Of a DNA stretch of 64,000 bases, positions 32,101 to 41,867 are shown piece after piece. The stretch lies in assembly GCA_030544215.1 (NCBI GenBank), contig JARZZO010000002.1:29139395-29203394 (forward strand), read 5' to 3'. Under the pieces are notes generated by a model that saw only the letters and a program-made list of their open reading frames with translations, ran no database searches and had not been told where the DNA came from. Position 1 is the first letter of the stretch. Each line of letters starts with the position of its first letter. Position numbers and translations under genes: made by a program. This stretch comes from Zantedeschia hybrid cultivar. Taxonomy: Eukaryota > Streptophyta > Magnoliopsida > Alismatales > Araceae.

Positions 32101-32681
32101 CGGAAGTCAATGCAAATTCTGACCTTCCCGTCCTTCTTCATAACCGGGACTATGTTGGCCACCCATTGTGGATAGAGGACAACTCTAATAAATTTGGCTT
32201 TGTGCAACTTGTCGACCTCTTCCTTCATCTTTAGAGCCATTTGTGGGTGGAATCGCCTTAATTTCTGCTTGACAGGGCTAGCTCCATCCTTTAATGTCAA
32301 CCTGTGTTCAACTAAAGATGAGTCTAACCCTGGCATATCTTCATAACTCCAGGCGAAGGTGTCCTTATAGTCCTTTAGTACTTGTACCATTGCCTTCTCA
32401 TCCTCTGTTGACAGATTTTTACTGACGAGGACAACCTTAGGTTCGTCTTCAGTCCCTAAATTAATTTCTTTGGTGGGCTCTTCTACGGCAGCTGAGGGTT
32501 CATCAAATCTCTTTACTCCACTGGCATATGCCTCAGCCGCGTCCTCGTCATCTTCCTCATTCTCAACAATGGGGTCCTTTTCATGTACTAATTCATATAC
32601 CCCGTACCCATCATTGACTAACTCATCATTTATACAATCTTCTGGCATCTGAATTGGATTTTCTAAAAGCTGAGGGATCAA
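29109..32681 (-). CDS. B pol: reverse transcriptase, RNase H, second RNase H, integrase
   Basis: An open frame of 1190 residues. Reverse transcriptase spans about residues 120-310 with FMDGFSGYNQI, MPFGLKNAGATYQ and the active site YVDD at 289-292. A first RNase H lies about 420-550. A second, archaeal-type RNase H lies about 581-710, with HFDGA (Asp 587), AEYEALLAGLE, VGDSQL and VDALASL. The integrase zinc motif (HSGVCGGHVNG, then CAKCQLHAD) and the core with FDIIGPL, VTDNGPQF and GNGQAEATNK follow, giving the D, D, E triad. The two RNase H domains place it in the Tat/Ogre lineage. There is no internal stop. The first ~80 residues are an acidic linker; the true start is uncertain because the region may be joined to the upstream frame by splicing or frameshifting. 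A pyrimidine-rich acceptor-like site lies near 32675. Confidence 0.93.
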   Translation of the reverse strand: MIPQLLENPIQMPEDCINDELVNDGYGVYELVHEKDPIVENEEDDEDAAEAYASGVKRFDEPSAAVEEPTKEINLGTEDEPKVVLVSKNLSTEDEKAMVQVLKDYKDTFAWSYEDMPGLDSSLVEHRLTLKDGASPVKQKLRRFHPQMALKMKEEVDKLHKAKFIRVVLYPQWVANIVPVMKKDGKVRICIDFRDLNRACPKDDFPLPHIDVLIDNTAGYETLSFMDGFSGYNQIKLAEEDQEKTSFTTPWGTYCYVVMPFGLKNAGATYQRAMMAIFHDMMHIDLEVYVDDLLVKSKTKAEHAKVLAGVLERSGEYQLKMNPKKCVFGVSSGKLLGFIVSKRAIEIDPNKAKAIREMPPPKNLKELRGLIGRLQFIRRFVSQHSQRCKPFYELTKPGVKFDWDDKCQEAFDGLKNYLASPPVLRPPSSGKPLILYISVLDDAVGAVLAQEDEEGIERAAYYLSKLLNPAEQRYTAMEKTCAALVWVVQKLKHYFLAHEVHLIARMNPIKFLLEKSVLTDRLARWQSFLSQFDIIYIQQKAIKGYAIAEHLAHHPLPRFDPVRSEFPDEELMSVNQIIDDMWTLHFDGALNSHGKGVGIVLLSPEGITIPQAFQLDFPVTNNIAEYEALLAGLEAAHFHGATKLRIVGDSQLILRQVLTKYRTLDPKLKPYQELTSAYSKLFTKLIFVHVPRNQNILVDALASLASSLDFPISKQSESIIVHRRLSPAVKDPSFLRTKEKLLKKVRDGDIIEKREIMFIELLEEMDDEQKPWYYEIVKYCEDQSYPEEATTEEKRAIRRVAQRYTLVGGALYKRGFDGVLLRCLDEDELWKVMEGAHSGVCGGHVNGQMLAKKILRQGFYWPTIEEDCVGYVRRCAKCQLHADKIYSPASSLHPVSSPWPFSMWAFDIIGPLGNPDSGIKQKSFILTTTEYFTKWAEAEAYVEIKASTVCKFIMKNIITRFGIPSTIVTDNGPQFVSQELKDLCNRYKIVLHHSSSYYPQGNGQAEATNKTLIKIIKKTCKSNKFADWPEKLVEALWAYRTSICTPTGQTPYSLTFGMEAVVPYEILIPSLRVQLNKEFSIDEHRSALLAQLELLDEKRWSAANHAKVYQNRLARFYQKKVIERKFKVGEMVVKRIFVKPGGPRSKLQPNWEGPYIISHAFPGNAYRLVNAEGEELKHPWNGLHLKKYYP

Positions 32682-34114
32682 AGAACAAAGAAGAGCATTT
32701 ATCAGCTAAGTCCTGGAGGTATCTATCCGGAATTCGCCTACCCTTAGGCTTCCTAGACTTCCTAACCTGACTAATCTGACTAAAATTAGACTGCCTAACT
32801 TCACTATCATAACCTAACGAAGACGAAGCAGGATGAAAATCCTGGAATACAAGTGGAAATACAAGAGAATCCTCCCGAGGGGAGGGACAGAGTAAATCTA
32901 GGAGAGAATCTTGACCGAAGGACCCGCGCGGCGGGGTGCAATCGGACAAGTAAGATGTTTCCTCGATGAGGATTTGGGAAAAATTTGTTGCCAAATTGGC
33001 GTTTTTTTTTTTTGGACAATGAAAGAATTAAACATAAAGCAGGAATGAATACAAATGGGAGGAGAATCAGACGGAGGAAGTGGCACCAAGGCCAGAGGAT
33101 TGGGGGGATCATATAGTAATATGTCCCAGATCAGATTATACAACCTCTCTAGATCGAGAGGAGGTTGTGGTATAATGTCCCGAGGGGACAGAGTAATCAC
33201 GACGGGCGGAGCCCGTGGAATATCTTCAATTATGACCCGCGACCAAGTCGGGGTCAAGAGTAGTGTACGGAAAAGAGTATGGAGCATGAAGACATGTGAA
33301 GGATATGTCCCCCTCCAGAGCAGATCTGTTGTGTAACCAGCTTCATAGGGGTCATCTGGCTCCCCTTCGTCAGTCTCTTCAGACAGCAGTATCCGCTTGT
33401 CAAATATGGCACCAGGGCTTTCAATCAGCTCGTCAATCTGCGGCGGCCACTTAGGTTCTGCAGGATCTAGAAATAGTCTGTTCAATGCAATATAAAGGTC
33501 CCTCAGATCGAACCACCTGTACCATTCACATTCAGGATCATGAAATTTTCTCCTTTTCATCGGCCGCAGAGCCTCCAAGGATTGGTACGTAAGCAATTCG
33601 GAGCAATGTCTGGCCAAGTCCCTCCCATATATATCATGGAAGTCAAAACACGAAGTAATGACTACCGTATTGTCATAGCTAAGTATGGGCCCTTTTACAA
33701 AGTGCGTATATAGGGTCCATGTTAAGGGATCTCGGCCTTCTTTGGGTGGTGTAGACATTGCCTCCCAGATTTTCGGACCTTCTTTGATTTCTGCTTTCTG
33801 GACCAGATCTTGCTTCAGTTTTATGGGCCTATAGCCCAGACCACTTCCAGGTGCTGCTCGATGATTTCTGACAGGAGTGGTCCTGCCTTGCAACCGTGTG
33901 CCCAGACCTCTTCCAGGCTCGTAGCCGTTCTTCATCATGATCCTCCATCCTGGGGTACTCATGCACTTCCCCCTCTTGATAGCATCTAACGGATATGGAG
34001 AAATAGTAGCGGCTTTCAGAGGATCAGCCACTGGACGGTAGACCTGTAATACCGACAGAAAAGGTTGTCTGCCAGGTAAGACAACAGACTTAATGTTCAA
34101 GGTATGAGCAGCAG
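32682..34114 (-). pseudogene. B polyprotein segment with G-patch domain
   Basis: The minus-strand frame from 34114 to 32898 has a G-patch (PGWRIMMKNGYEPGRGLG, then GSGLGYRP), a short Gly-rich module that binds nucleic acid or helicases. After it comes a less conserved stretch with WTLYTHFVKGP and CEWYRWFDLRDLY. It is cut at its 5' end by the C insertion and should be continuous with the protease frame that resumes at 41868. Frames change again between 32994 and 32682. That gap may be where Tat/Ogre elements are known to carry an intron between protease and reverse transcriptase; I cannot fix a donor site. The inserted element and the shifts make it non-functional as it stands. Confidence 0.75.
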
Positions 34115-35912
34115 TGATCGTTTCGAATTGTGCGTCGTTAAACACATGAAAACGTTCAATCTAAATTTATCCGGCTCACTCAAATCAAAATTTGGAAATT
34201 TAATAGCGGTGAGTCCGAGTCGAACCACAGGGAGTTAAATTTTTAACTTTGAAAACTTTAGATTTTGGAAATTTAGATATCTTTTCTTTTTTTATAAAAA
34301 AAACAATGTAAAAAAAAATAGTGGAATCAATTAACTTTAACTAATTAAACAAAGGTATTAATACAAATGATGAAAAGAACACTCAATCAAAGCCCCTGCA
34401 TACGCATGCATAGTGATGGAGCCCAATCAAACTTAGCCACATACCCCCTTGTTACTATTCATCAAAAGATTTTTTCATTTTATTTTATTTTTTTAACATT
34501 TTTTAAATAAAATTTAAATCAAAACAAGTACTAGATATCGATTGATTTGAATAAAAAGATTTTACATTGGAAGAATAAAATTCTGGAAGTTAGAGGTGAA
34601 TAGTGACGTTACTGTTCATGCAACTATCTAAACAATCAAATTAACGCTAATATGCAAATATTTAATGATAAGAAGTAAAAATACTTGAACTATTAGTACT
34701 TAATTAACTAATCATTAGATCTAATGTAAGAAACAACAACAACATGATTGAAATAAATAAATTCTAACAACAATTCCCCTTGATGAAGCTGCTGCTGGAA
34801 GGGGTACTAGCTTGGGACAGCACGTGGATGAAGGAGGTACACCGGAGAAGCTTCAAGTGCTGCTGCTGCTGCGTTGGGGAGGAGGAAGCAGCTGCTGGAA
34901 AGAGGCTTGCATGCATGGGCTGAGACGTGGCTGCTGAAGGTGCAACGTGTGGAGAAGCTGCCGGCGTGTGGAGGGCGTGCAGAGCAACAGCTGGTGAGTG
35001 GAACTGCTGGTGGAGAGCCGGCTGCAGGGAGGAAGAGAAGAGAGAGAGGAGAAGAGAGGAATAGAAACAGAGAGAGAAAGATTACGGAGAGAGAACGGGA
35101 AACCACAGAGGAAGAGAAAGAGAGGTTGCTGGAATAAAAGAGAGAAAACCGAGAGAGGGGGAGAAGGTGCTGTGAAAACAAACGAGAGAGAAAATTGGAT
35201 AGAGGGAGGCTACAGGAAGCTACGGAGAAAAACGGGAAAATAGATGGCTAGGAATTCTGAAAAACAAAAAAAAAACGTGGGAGGGCCCTGGGTGAGAGGA
35301 ATTTGTGGGAATTTATAGAGAGGAGGAGGAGGAGAGGTGCTGGGTTTGAGTTGGAAAAGGAGGAGGATATGTGGGAGACTTGGAGAAGGGACAGGATTTG
35401 GAAGAGGAAATTGGAATAGGATTCGACTTTCTAAAACGGGAAGAGAGAGATAGTTTTTTTTAAAATAAAGGAAGGGATGTGTTTTAGGAAATCGAAGAGA
35501 CGGAGGGAAATAGTGGGTTTTAGGAAACTCCAGCGAAGGAAGGAATCAAATTGTATTTTTATCCCTGTTTTAGTTGAAATCCGCACACCGGACCACTCCC
35601 AAATTTCCGAAAACTCCACCAGCTGCACTGCATCATCGGCATGTCCTGTTCACATCAAATAAATATAATTTAGCGCATTATCATAAAAATATCATCATAT
35701 TTATTCATTTCGTCTCGGTTTTGTCGAAAAACCGCAAATGCGCTACACTCCTTTGATCACATGAAATGACGATGTTTTTAAGTCAGAATTTGATGAAATT
35801 GGTACCGTTGAACTTGTTACACAATTATCTATCATTTCATGCTATTTTGCAGATAAAAACATGAGTATGATGCATATGGTTGCCCTTAAATGATCAATTT
35901 AACACTTTATCA
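34115..35912 (-). repeat. C 3' LTR
   Basis: 1798 bp, ending ...CACTTTATCA at 35912. It contains a GA-rich stretch at about 35030-35180, but the ORFs in it are low-complexity shadows. The purine tract lies just outside at 35913-35925. Confidence 0.97.
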
Positions 35913-35925
35913 CACCCCCCAACTT
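35913..35925 (-). other. C polypurine tract
   Basis: The minus strand reads AAGTTGGGGGGTG immediately before the 3' LTR start TGATAAAGTG. A second identical word lies at 36866-36878. Confidence 0.85.
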
Positions 35926-37101
35926 ACTCATTGCTAGTCCCTTAGCAATGCAAATAAGGAAAAGTTAGGACAAATAATGAATTATCATGCTTCATTTGTA
36001 GTATCTTTCACAATCACTTTAAGTGGTAGCCGTTTGGTTGAGCTAAAAGGTTTTCATATCCCACAATATTTTGATTCAGACAGGTGATTGTGCATGAAAT
36101 ATGACACACTTAGAACTCGTTTCCGACCTTTCTAGTATATTCTTGCCTTTACTACCCTTTAGATAAGACTACTTGGGGAGGGGAAGAGAATAAAAGATTT
36201 CCCGATCAGTCAGTGAGGACCGTTTTTCAGTTCCCGTCCCAACTCAGCACTTTTCACGACTTGGTCATATTTTGGTACGATGGACTTTTTTGCATGGCGT
36301 TTCTTCATTTTATTGTACTTTTGCTTTTGAGAGTGCGTACTTTTTGCCACTCTCTTTGAATTGCTTGAGGGGAGGTGCGTACTTTTTGCCACCTTCCTTC
36401 TTTTAGCTCTTTTATCGCCTTCTTTTGCCTTTAATGTTTACAGCTGTCCATTTTAAATGACCGTCTCTTTTAAAGTGCTGAGTGGGATAGTCCCCTATTA
36501 CGGATTCTACACATTCCTTTCGTTCAACCCAAAAGAAAAATTAGAATAAGTAGTCTTATCCTTGAGGTTAATTCCAGCAATTCTATACTTTTAAGATCTT
36601 CCATTTATTCTAAGTTGCCGTGTGTGTGTGAAAATCATCCCGCCGTGGATTTTTGTAAAGTGGAATATTTGAACTTTAAAGGCTCTTTAACCGATGTGAC
36701 TAACAGAAAACTGATTTGTTTAAGATTTACTTAATGAAACATGATTTTCATGCAATTTTCCTAGGATGTGAAAAGAAGTTTTTGAAAAAATTTGACCATT
36801 TTTCAGTGAAAGATATCAGTTTTCTTCAAAAGATTTTCAATAAATGCATATCTAATTGATTGTCCCACCCCCCAACTTGATTGACATTGTCCTCAATGGC
36901 ATAAAAGATATGGAAAATATGTCAGCCAGAAGAGAATTTGTGAAGTAGCGAAACAACCTGTAATGAAGAGGATGCGACGTACCCACGGCGATTGCTGCTT
37001 AGGGACCTAAAAAGAAAGAAATACAAAAACTGAAGTAAAATATTGGGTTGCCTCCCAACAAGCGCTAAGTTTATCGTCTTCAGCCAGACGGAATGTGTAC
37101 A
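35926..37101 (-). other. C region between ORF and 3' LTR
   Basis: No coding frame is supported. It has a second copy of the purine tract (36866-36878) preceded by GAGGACAATGTCAATC in sense. Just after the ORF stop it has AGCGCTTGTTGGGAGGC, a word I associate with Athila-type elements. Confidence 0.6.
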
Positions 37102-39126
37102 CTATCCAATACCTACTAGCACAAATTTCAATGCATGCATTTTGAAGTTTGTTGGTTGGAGTGCACCCAACATTTCATATAGCTGATGAGTCGAAATGTT
37201 ATCATTGAGATTCCAAAGAAAAGAATTTTTCCACATGGTCAATAGGATATTGGTTCTACTTGATTCATAGGCCATGTCAACTATGTACCCTGCTTCTTGT
37301 CCTTGACTAAATTGAAGGACTTGATCCTCGATAAGAATATCAAAAGTTCTCAGAATGATGGGCCATTGATTCAATGTAGGGGATGATCCAATGTCGAAGA
37401 TGAGGAAATCATCAAATATGTGGCTCCTATCCATCTGAATAAGAGTATCTTGGATCATGTCATGTGGCTGCTTAATGAAATGATCAATTGACTGCAAAGC
37501 AACCAACGTGCACTTTAATTTGTGGATTCCAAATTTCTCAAAGATAGAGACTGAGAACAGGTTCGGTTTGGCCTCAAATTTCAATAAAATCCAGTAAAGA
37601 TTGATGTTATCGATATTGTAAGAATTGAGTTGGGCAACACAGTGAGTTTCTTTGAGAAAATGGCTGTTGATGTGGACTTGGCCCAATAATTCCATCACCT
37701 CCTTGAGTCGGGCCAGCTTTTGGAGGCTATTGGGCTTAGATTCTCTAACACTCGGGAAACAGATCATAGGTAGGTGAATATCTGGGCTCTCACTAGAATC
37801 CTTCTCGTCTCCTTCATCTCCCCCCAACTTACCCTCAATAGGCTCTTCTTGATGATTAGCTAAGTCTATGGCTTCAGTTTTCTCTTGATGTAATTCCTCA
37901 AGATTATCCACTTTCTGATCCATTGGGAAGAAGAAGTATTCAAGATCCGGACCATCATGTGTATTTAATTCCTCTGTGGGAAATAGAAAGTGTTCAAAGT
38001 CCAGCTCAATATCCAGCAAATCACTCATTTCTCCTTCTCCTTTTTCCTTCAAGCTCACCTCAAGAGACATAGGTGTGATCGTGACTTCACTTTGCTGGTC
38101 AGTCTGAGGGTTTTCCATCTTCTCTCTATCCACCGGGTATATATCTTCTAGAATATCCACTTTCTCTATTGGGAAGAAAAAATATTCGAGGTTCGGACTA
38201 GCATGCATATCGACTTCCACTGTGGGGAATATGAAGTGTTCAAAATCCGGATTAACCTCTAAAAGATCACTCACTTCCCCTTCTCCTTTTCTATCACTTA
38301 AGCTTTCCTCAGGACAGACAGGTATGATCATGGAGGCATCTTGTTGACCAGTCTCAGGATTTTTCATAGATTGATTCAGGCTAGCATTCCCTATTCTCAC
38401 CTGATGCGACTCCGTAAGATTCTCTCCGTTTTTGAGATCAGGCATGATGTGATCATTGCCGGATTGAACGATGTCAAGTTGAATTTGGGAGTTGATTTGT
38501 TGATCAAAATCAGGTGAAAAAGATTGCAGATTTTCAATGGACTTGCTAAGCACTTCTTCTAAATCCATCCTTAGATTAGTTTCAGTCAAACAGTCAACTA
38601 AGGCCTGCATTCTACCAATGGTATCTTGTTGGGCCAAGACTATTTGTTCAAGTTGCATGAATTGATCATCTTGAGAATGCGGATAACTGGGATGATAATC
38701 AGACTGCGAAGAATATGTCGAATAATTTGATTGGAAGCAAGGTGGACAAGAGCTTGTGGACAATGGATAATCGGAGTGTCCATGATTGTGGGCCAAACCA
38801 CCAGAGTAGACTTGGAATTGGGGCCAATCCGAGAAGTCTTGGATAGCTAGACTTGGAGCTTGGGCCTGGTGAGGTGGAAATTGAAGAGCAGGTGGGATAT
38901 CATAATGGTCCTGATTGGCCCAAACGGGACATCTTTCTTGATAGGTATATGATTGTATGGGATATGAGGACGGTTCTGGGCCCAAAGCTAGAAATTGATC
39001 AATTGTGTGGGCCAACTTGTCTAGCTTAGCTAATCGGTGAGCCAAATCCATATTAGGTGGTGGAGGGAAAGGTGTGATGGTATTAAGACATGGGCCAAGA
39101 AATTGGTTCATTTGAGTCCACTCCAT
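37102..39126 (-). CDS. C ORF: 674-residue protein of unknown function
   Basis: An uninterrupted frame starts at 39126 (MEWTQMNQFLGPC) and ends at 37102. I recognise no gag, protease, polymerase or known domain. Visible features: a Pro/Tyr/Ser-rich N-terminus to about residue 150; a probable short coiled coil at about 151-200; and a tandem duplication of about 82 residues (256-338 and 339-420) with DFEHFIFPT, then LEYFFFPI in copy one and DFEHFLFPT, then LEYFFFPM in copy two. An acidic stretch lies around 425-450, and the C-terminal 220 residues look globular and hydrophobic (NLYWILLKFEAKPN, FDDFLIFDIGSSP). There is no zinc knuckle. It could be a divergent coat protein or a protein aiding mobilisation. 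Its integrity in a young element is the main sign that it matters. Confidence 0.75.
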   Translation of the reverse strand: MEWTQMNQFLGPCLNTITPFPPPPNMDLAHRLAKLDKLAHTIDQFLALGPEPSSYPIQSYTYQERCPVWANQDHYDIPPALQFPPHQAQAPSLAIQDFSDWPQFQVYSGGLAHNHGHSDYPLSTSSCPPCFQSNYSTYSSQSDYHPSYPHSQDDQFMQLEQIVLAQQDTIGRMQALVDCLTETNLRMDLEEVLSKSIENLQSFSPDFDQQINSQIQLDIVQSGNDHIMPDLKNGENLTESHQVRIGNASLNQSMKNPETGQQDASMIIPVCPEESLSDRKGEGEVSDLLEVNPDFEHFIFPTVEVDMHASPNLEYFFFPIEKVDILEDIYPVDREKMENPQTDQQSEVTITPMSLEVSLKEKGEGEMSDLLDIELDFEHFLFPTEELNTHDGPDLEYFFFPMDQKVDNLEELHQEKTEAIDLANHQEEPIEGKLGGDEGDEKDSSESPDIHLPMICFPSVRESKPNSLQKLARLKEVMELLGQVHINSHFLKETHCVAQLNSYNIDNINLYWILLKFEAKPNLFSVSIFEKFGIHKLKCTLVALQSIDHFIKQPHDMIQDTLIQMDRSHIFDDFLIFDIGSSPTLNQWPIILRTFDILIEDQVLQFSQGQEAGYIVDMAYESSRTNILLTMWKNSFLWNLNDNISTHQLYEMLGALQPTNFKMHALKFVLVGIG

Positions 39127-40040
39127 GCTGAAAATCTTTTTTTTTTATTTTTTTATTTATTAATGATGCAAACAAGTTATCACACAATTATTCCTAAGAC
39201 AACTATGGTTAAACTAGCCTACATGATGTGTTTCTCACAAATTAATCTAAGTTTAATTCAAGTCCACCCTCACAATTATCAATCGGCCAGGTAAGAGGTG
39301 GGGTGGTGGGAGGCTCCCCCTACTTTCGTAGGGACCTAATTAAAGAACCACCGACCCACTTAAGCGTTTGCCATTGACCTCTAGCCTTAGACACCGGTTT
39401 CCAAAAGTGTTAGTGGGCTCAAGCTAGACCCAAATCTCATTGTGAACCCTAAATTGAATTCCTACTCACTTTTAATGGGCTTGGGTTAGTGAAAGAGTGC
39501 AAGGGATGGTTGTTTTTGGGCCAAGGAAGGGTAGTCAAATCCCCACCTTATTTTGTTAATGGACTTGCCCTTAAGATATTTTTATGTGACGTGCACAACC
39601 AAATCAAACAAGGGGTTCTATGCAATCATGGAAATGCGTGAACATGGTATTTAAGGAAGGTAGAGATCTCACCTTGTCCCCCGCAATCTTCAACAAAATG
39701 GAAATTTACAAGAAAGGAAACTGTCTAAAAATGCAGTCCTACATGATGCATGACCTAATATGGAAGGTTTCTAATCTTGGAAATAGAGATTTTTAAATTT
39801 GGATGTTTTTCTTTTTGTTCCTTTTTTTTAGTTAATGGAAACCTATCTAAATTAGAAACTACAAAAATAGAAACTAACTAAAGTCAGGAAATTGAAATAT
39901 AGAAAGTTGGAACACACTTACCTTGATTTCGCTTTCCTTTTTTTTTTTTTTTTTTTCAATATACCTGCAAAAATAAGAAAAATAAGGTTAGCTAAAGATT
40001 AATTACACTAAATCCAAGATAATCAAAATTAAAAATCTAA
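39127..40040 (-). other. C leader
   Basis: About 900 bp of leader between primer site and ORF, AT-rich with T runs and no clear coding frame. Confidence 0.6.
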
Positions 40041-40059
40041 CTCCCCGGCAACGGCGCCA
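40041..40059 (-). other. C primer-binding site (tRNA-Asp type)
   Basis: The minus strand reads TGGCGCCGTTGCCGGGGAG, five bases from the LTR end. It is complementary over 19 bases to the 3' end of plant tRNA-Asp, the primer type used by Athila/Tat elements. Confidence 0.9.
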
Positions 40060-40064
40060 AAAAT

Positions 40065-41862
40065 TGATCGTTTCGAATTGTGCGTCGTTAAACACATGAA
40101 AACGTTCAATCTAAATTTATCCGGCTCATTCAAATCAAAATTTGGAAATTTAATAGCGGTGAGTCCGAGTCGAACCACAGGGAGTCAAATTTTTAACTTT
40201 GAAAACTTTGGATTTTGGAAATTTAGATATCTTTTCTTTTTTTATAAAAAAAATAATGTAAAAAAAAATAGTGGAATCAATTAACTTTAACTAATTAAAC
40301 AAAGGTATTAATACAAATGATGAAAAGAACACTCAATCAAAGCCCCTGCATACGCATGCATAGTGATGGAGCCCAATCAAACTTAGCCACATACCCCCTT
40401 GTTACTATTCATCAAAAGATTTTTTCATTTTATTTTATTTTTTTAACATTTTTTAAATAAAATTTAAATCAAAACAAGTACTAGATATCGATTGATTTGA
40501 ATAAAAAGATTTTACATTGGAAGAATAAAATTCTGGAAGTTAGAGGTGAATAGTGACGTTACTGTTCATGCAACTATCTAAACAATCAAATTAACGCTAA
40601 TATGCAAATATTTAATGATAAGAAGTAAAAATACTTGAACTATTAGTACTTAATTAACTAATCATTAGATCTAATGTAAGAAACAACAACAACATGATTG
40701 AAATAAATAAATTCTAACAACAATTCCCCTTGATGAAGCTGCTGCTGGAAGGGGTACTAGCTTGGGACAGCACGTGGATGAAGGAGGTACACCGGAGAAG
40801 CTTCAAGTGCTGCTGCTGCTGCGTTGGGGAGGAGGAAGCAGCTGCTGGAAAGAGGCTTGCATGCATGGGCTGAGACGTGGCTGCTGAAGGTGCAACGTGT
40901 GGAGAAGCTGCCGGCGTGTGGAGGGCGTGCAGAGCAACAGCTGGTGAGTGGAACTGCTGGTGGAGAGCCGGCTGCAGGGAGGAAGAGAAGAGAGAGAGGA
41001 GAAGAGAGGAATAGAAACAGAGAGAGAAAGATTACGGAGAGAGAACGGGAAACCACAGAGGAAGAGAAAGAGAGGTTGCTGGAATAAAAGAGAGAAAACC
41101 GAGAGAGGGGGAGAAGGTGCTGTGAAAACAAACGAGAGAGAAAATTGGATAGAGGGAGGCTACAGGAAGCTACGGAGAAAAACGGGAAAATAGATGGCTA
41201 GGAATTCTGAAAAACAAAAAAAAAACGTGGGAGGGCCCTGGGTGAGAGGAATTTGTGGGAATTTATAGAGAGGAGGAGGAGGAGAGGTGCTGGGTTTGAG
41301 TTGGAAAAGGAGGAGGATATGTGGGAGACTTGGAGAAGGGACAGGATTTGGAAGAGGAAATTGGAATAGGATTCGACTTTCTAAAACGGGAAGAGAGAGA
41401 TAGTTTTTTTTAAAATAAAGGAAGGGATGTGTTTTAGGAAATCGAAGAGACGGAGGGAAATAGTGGGTTTTAGGAAACTCCAGCGAAGGAAGGAATCAAA
41501 TTGTATTTTTATCCCTGTTTTAGTTGAAATCCGCACACCGGACCACTCCCAAATTTCCGAAAACTCCACCAGCTGCACTGCATCATCGGCATGTCCTGTT
41601 CACATCAAATAAATATAATTTAGCGCATTATCATAAAAATATCATCATATTTATTCATTTCGTTTCGGTTTTGTCGAAAAACCGCAAATGCGCTACACTC
41701 CTTTGATCACATGAAATGACGATGTTTTTAAGTCAGAATTTGATGAAATTGGTACCGTTGAACTTGTTACACAATTATCTATCATTTCATGCTATTTTGC
41801 AGATAAAAACATGAGTATGATGCATATGGTTGCCCTTAAATGATCAATTTAACACTTTATCA
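40065..41862 (-). repeat. C 5' LTR
   Basis: 1798 bp, collinear with 34115-35912. The five differences I found lie near 34178, 34234, 34260, 34303 and 35713 of the left copy plus 5950; all are C/T or A/G. Confidence 0.97.
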
Positions 41863-41867
41863 AGCAG

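Larger units (their letters stand above)
34115..41862 (-). mobile_element. C: young non-autonomous Athila-like LTR retrotransposon
   Basis: Two 1798-bp LTRs (34115-35912 and 40065-41862) have ends TGAT and ATCA and a constant offset of 5950 bp with no indel. I found five differences, all transitions. The target duplication is AGCAG at 34110-34114 and 41863-41867. The primer site matches the tRNA-Asp 3' end and the purine tract is AAGTTGGGGGGTG, both on the minus strand. The 4.15-kb interior has no gag, protease, reverse transcriptase or integrase, only one 674-codon ORF. The primer site and the AGCGCTTGTTGGGAGGC word after the ORF suggest descent from the Athila lineage; this part is inference. 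It needs proteins in trans. Confidence 0.95.

Noticed and set aside
34807..35243. ORFs of 81-124 codons in the C LTRs, present in both copies
   Set aside because: They are low-complexity readings of GA-rich LTR sequence, identical only because the LTRs are.
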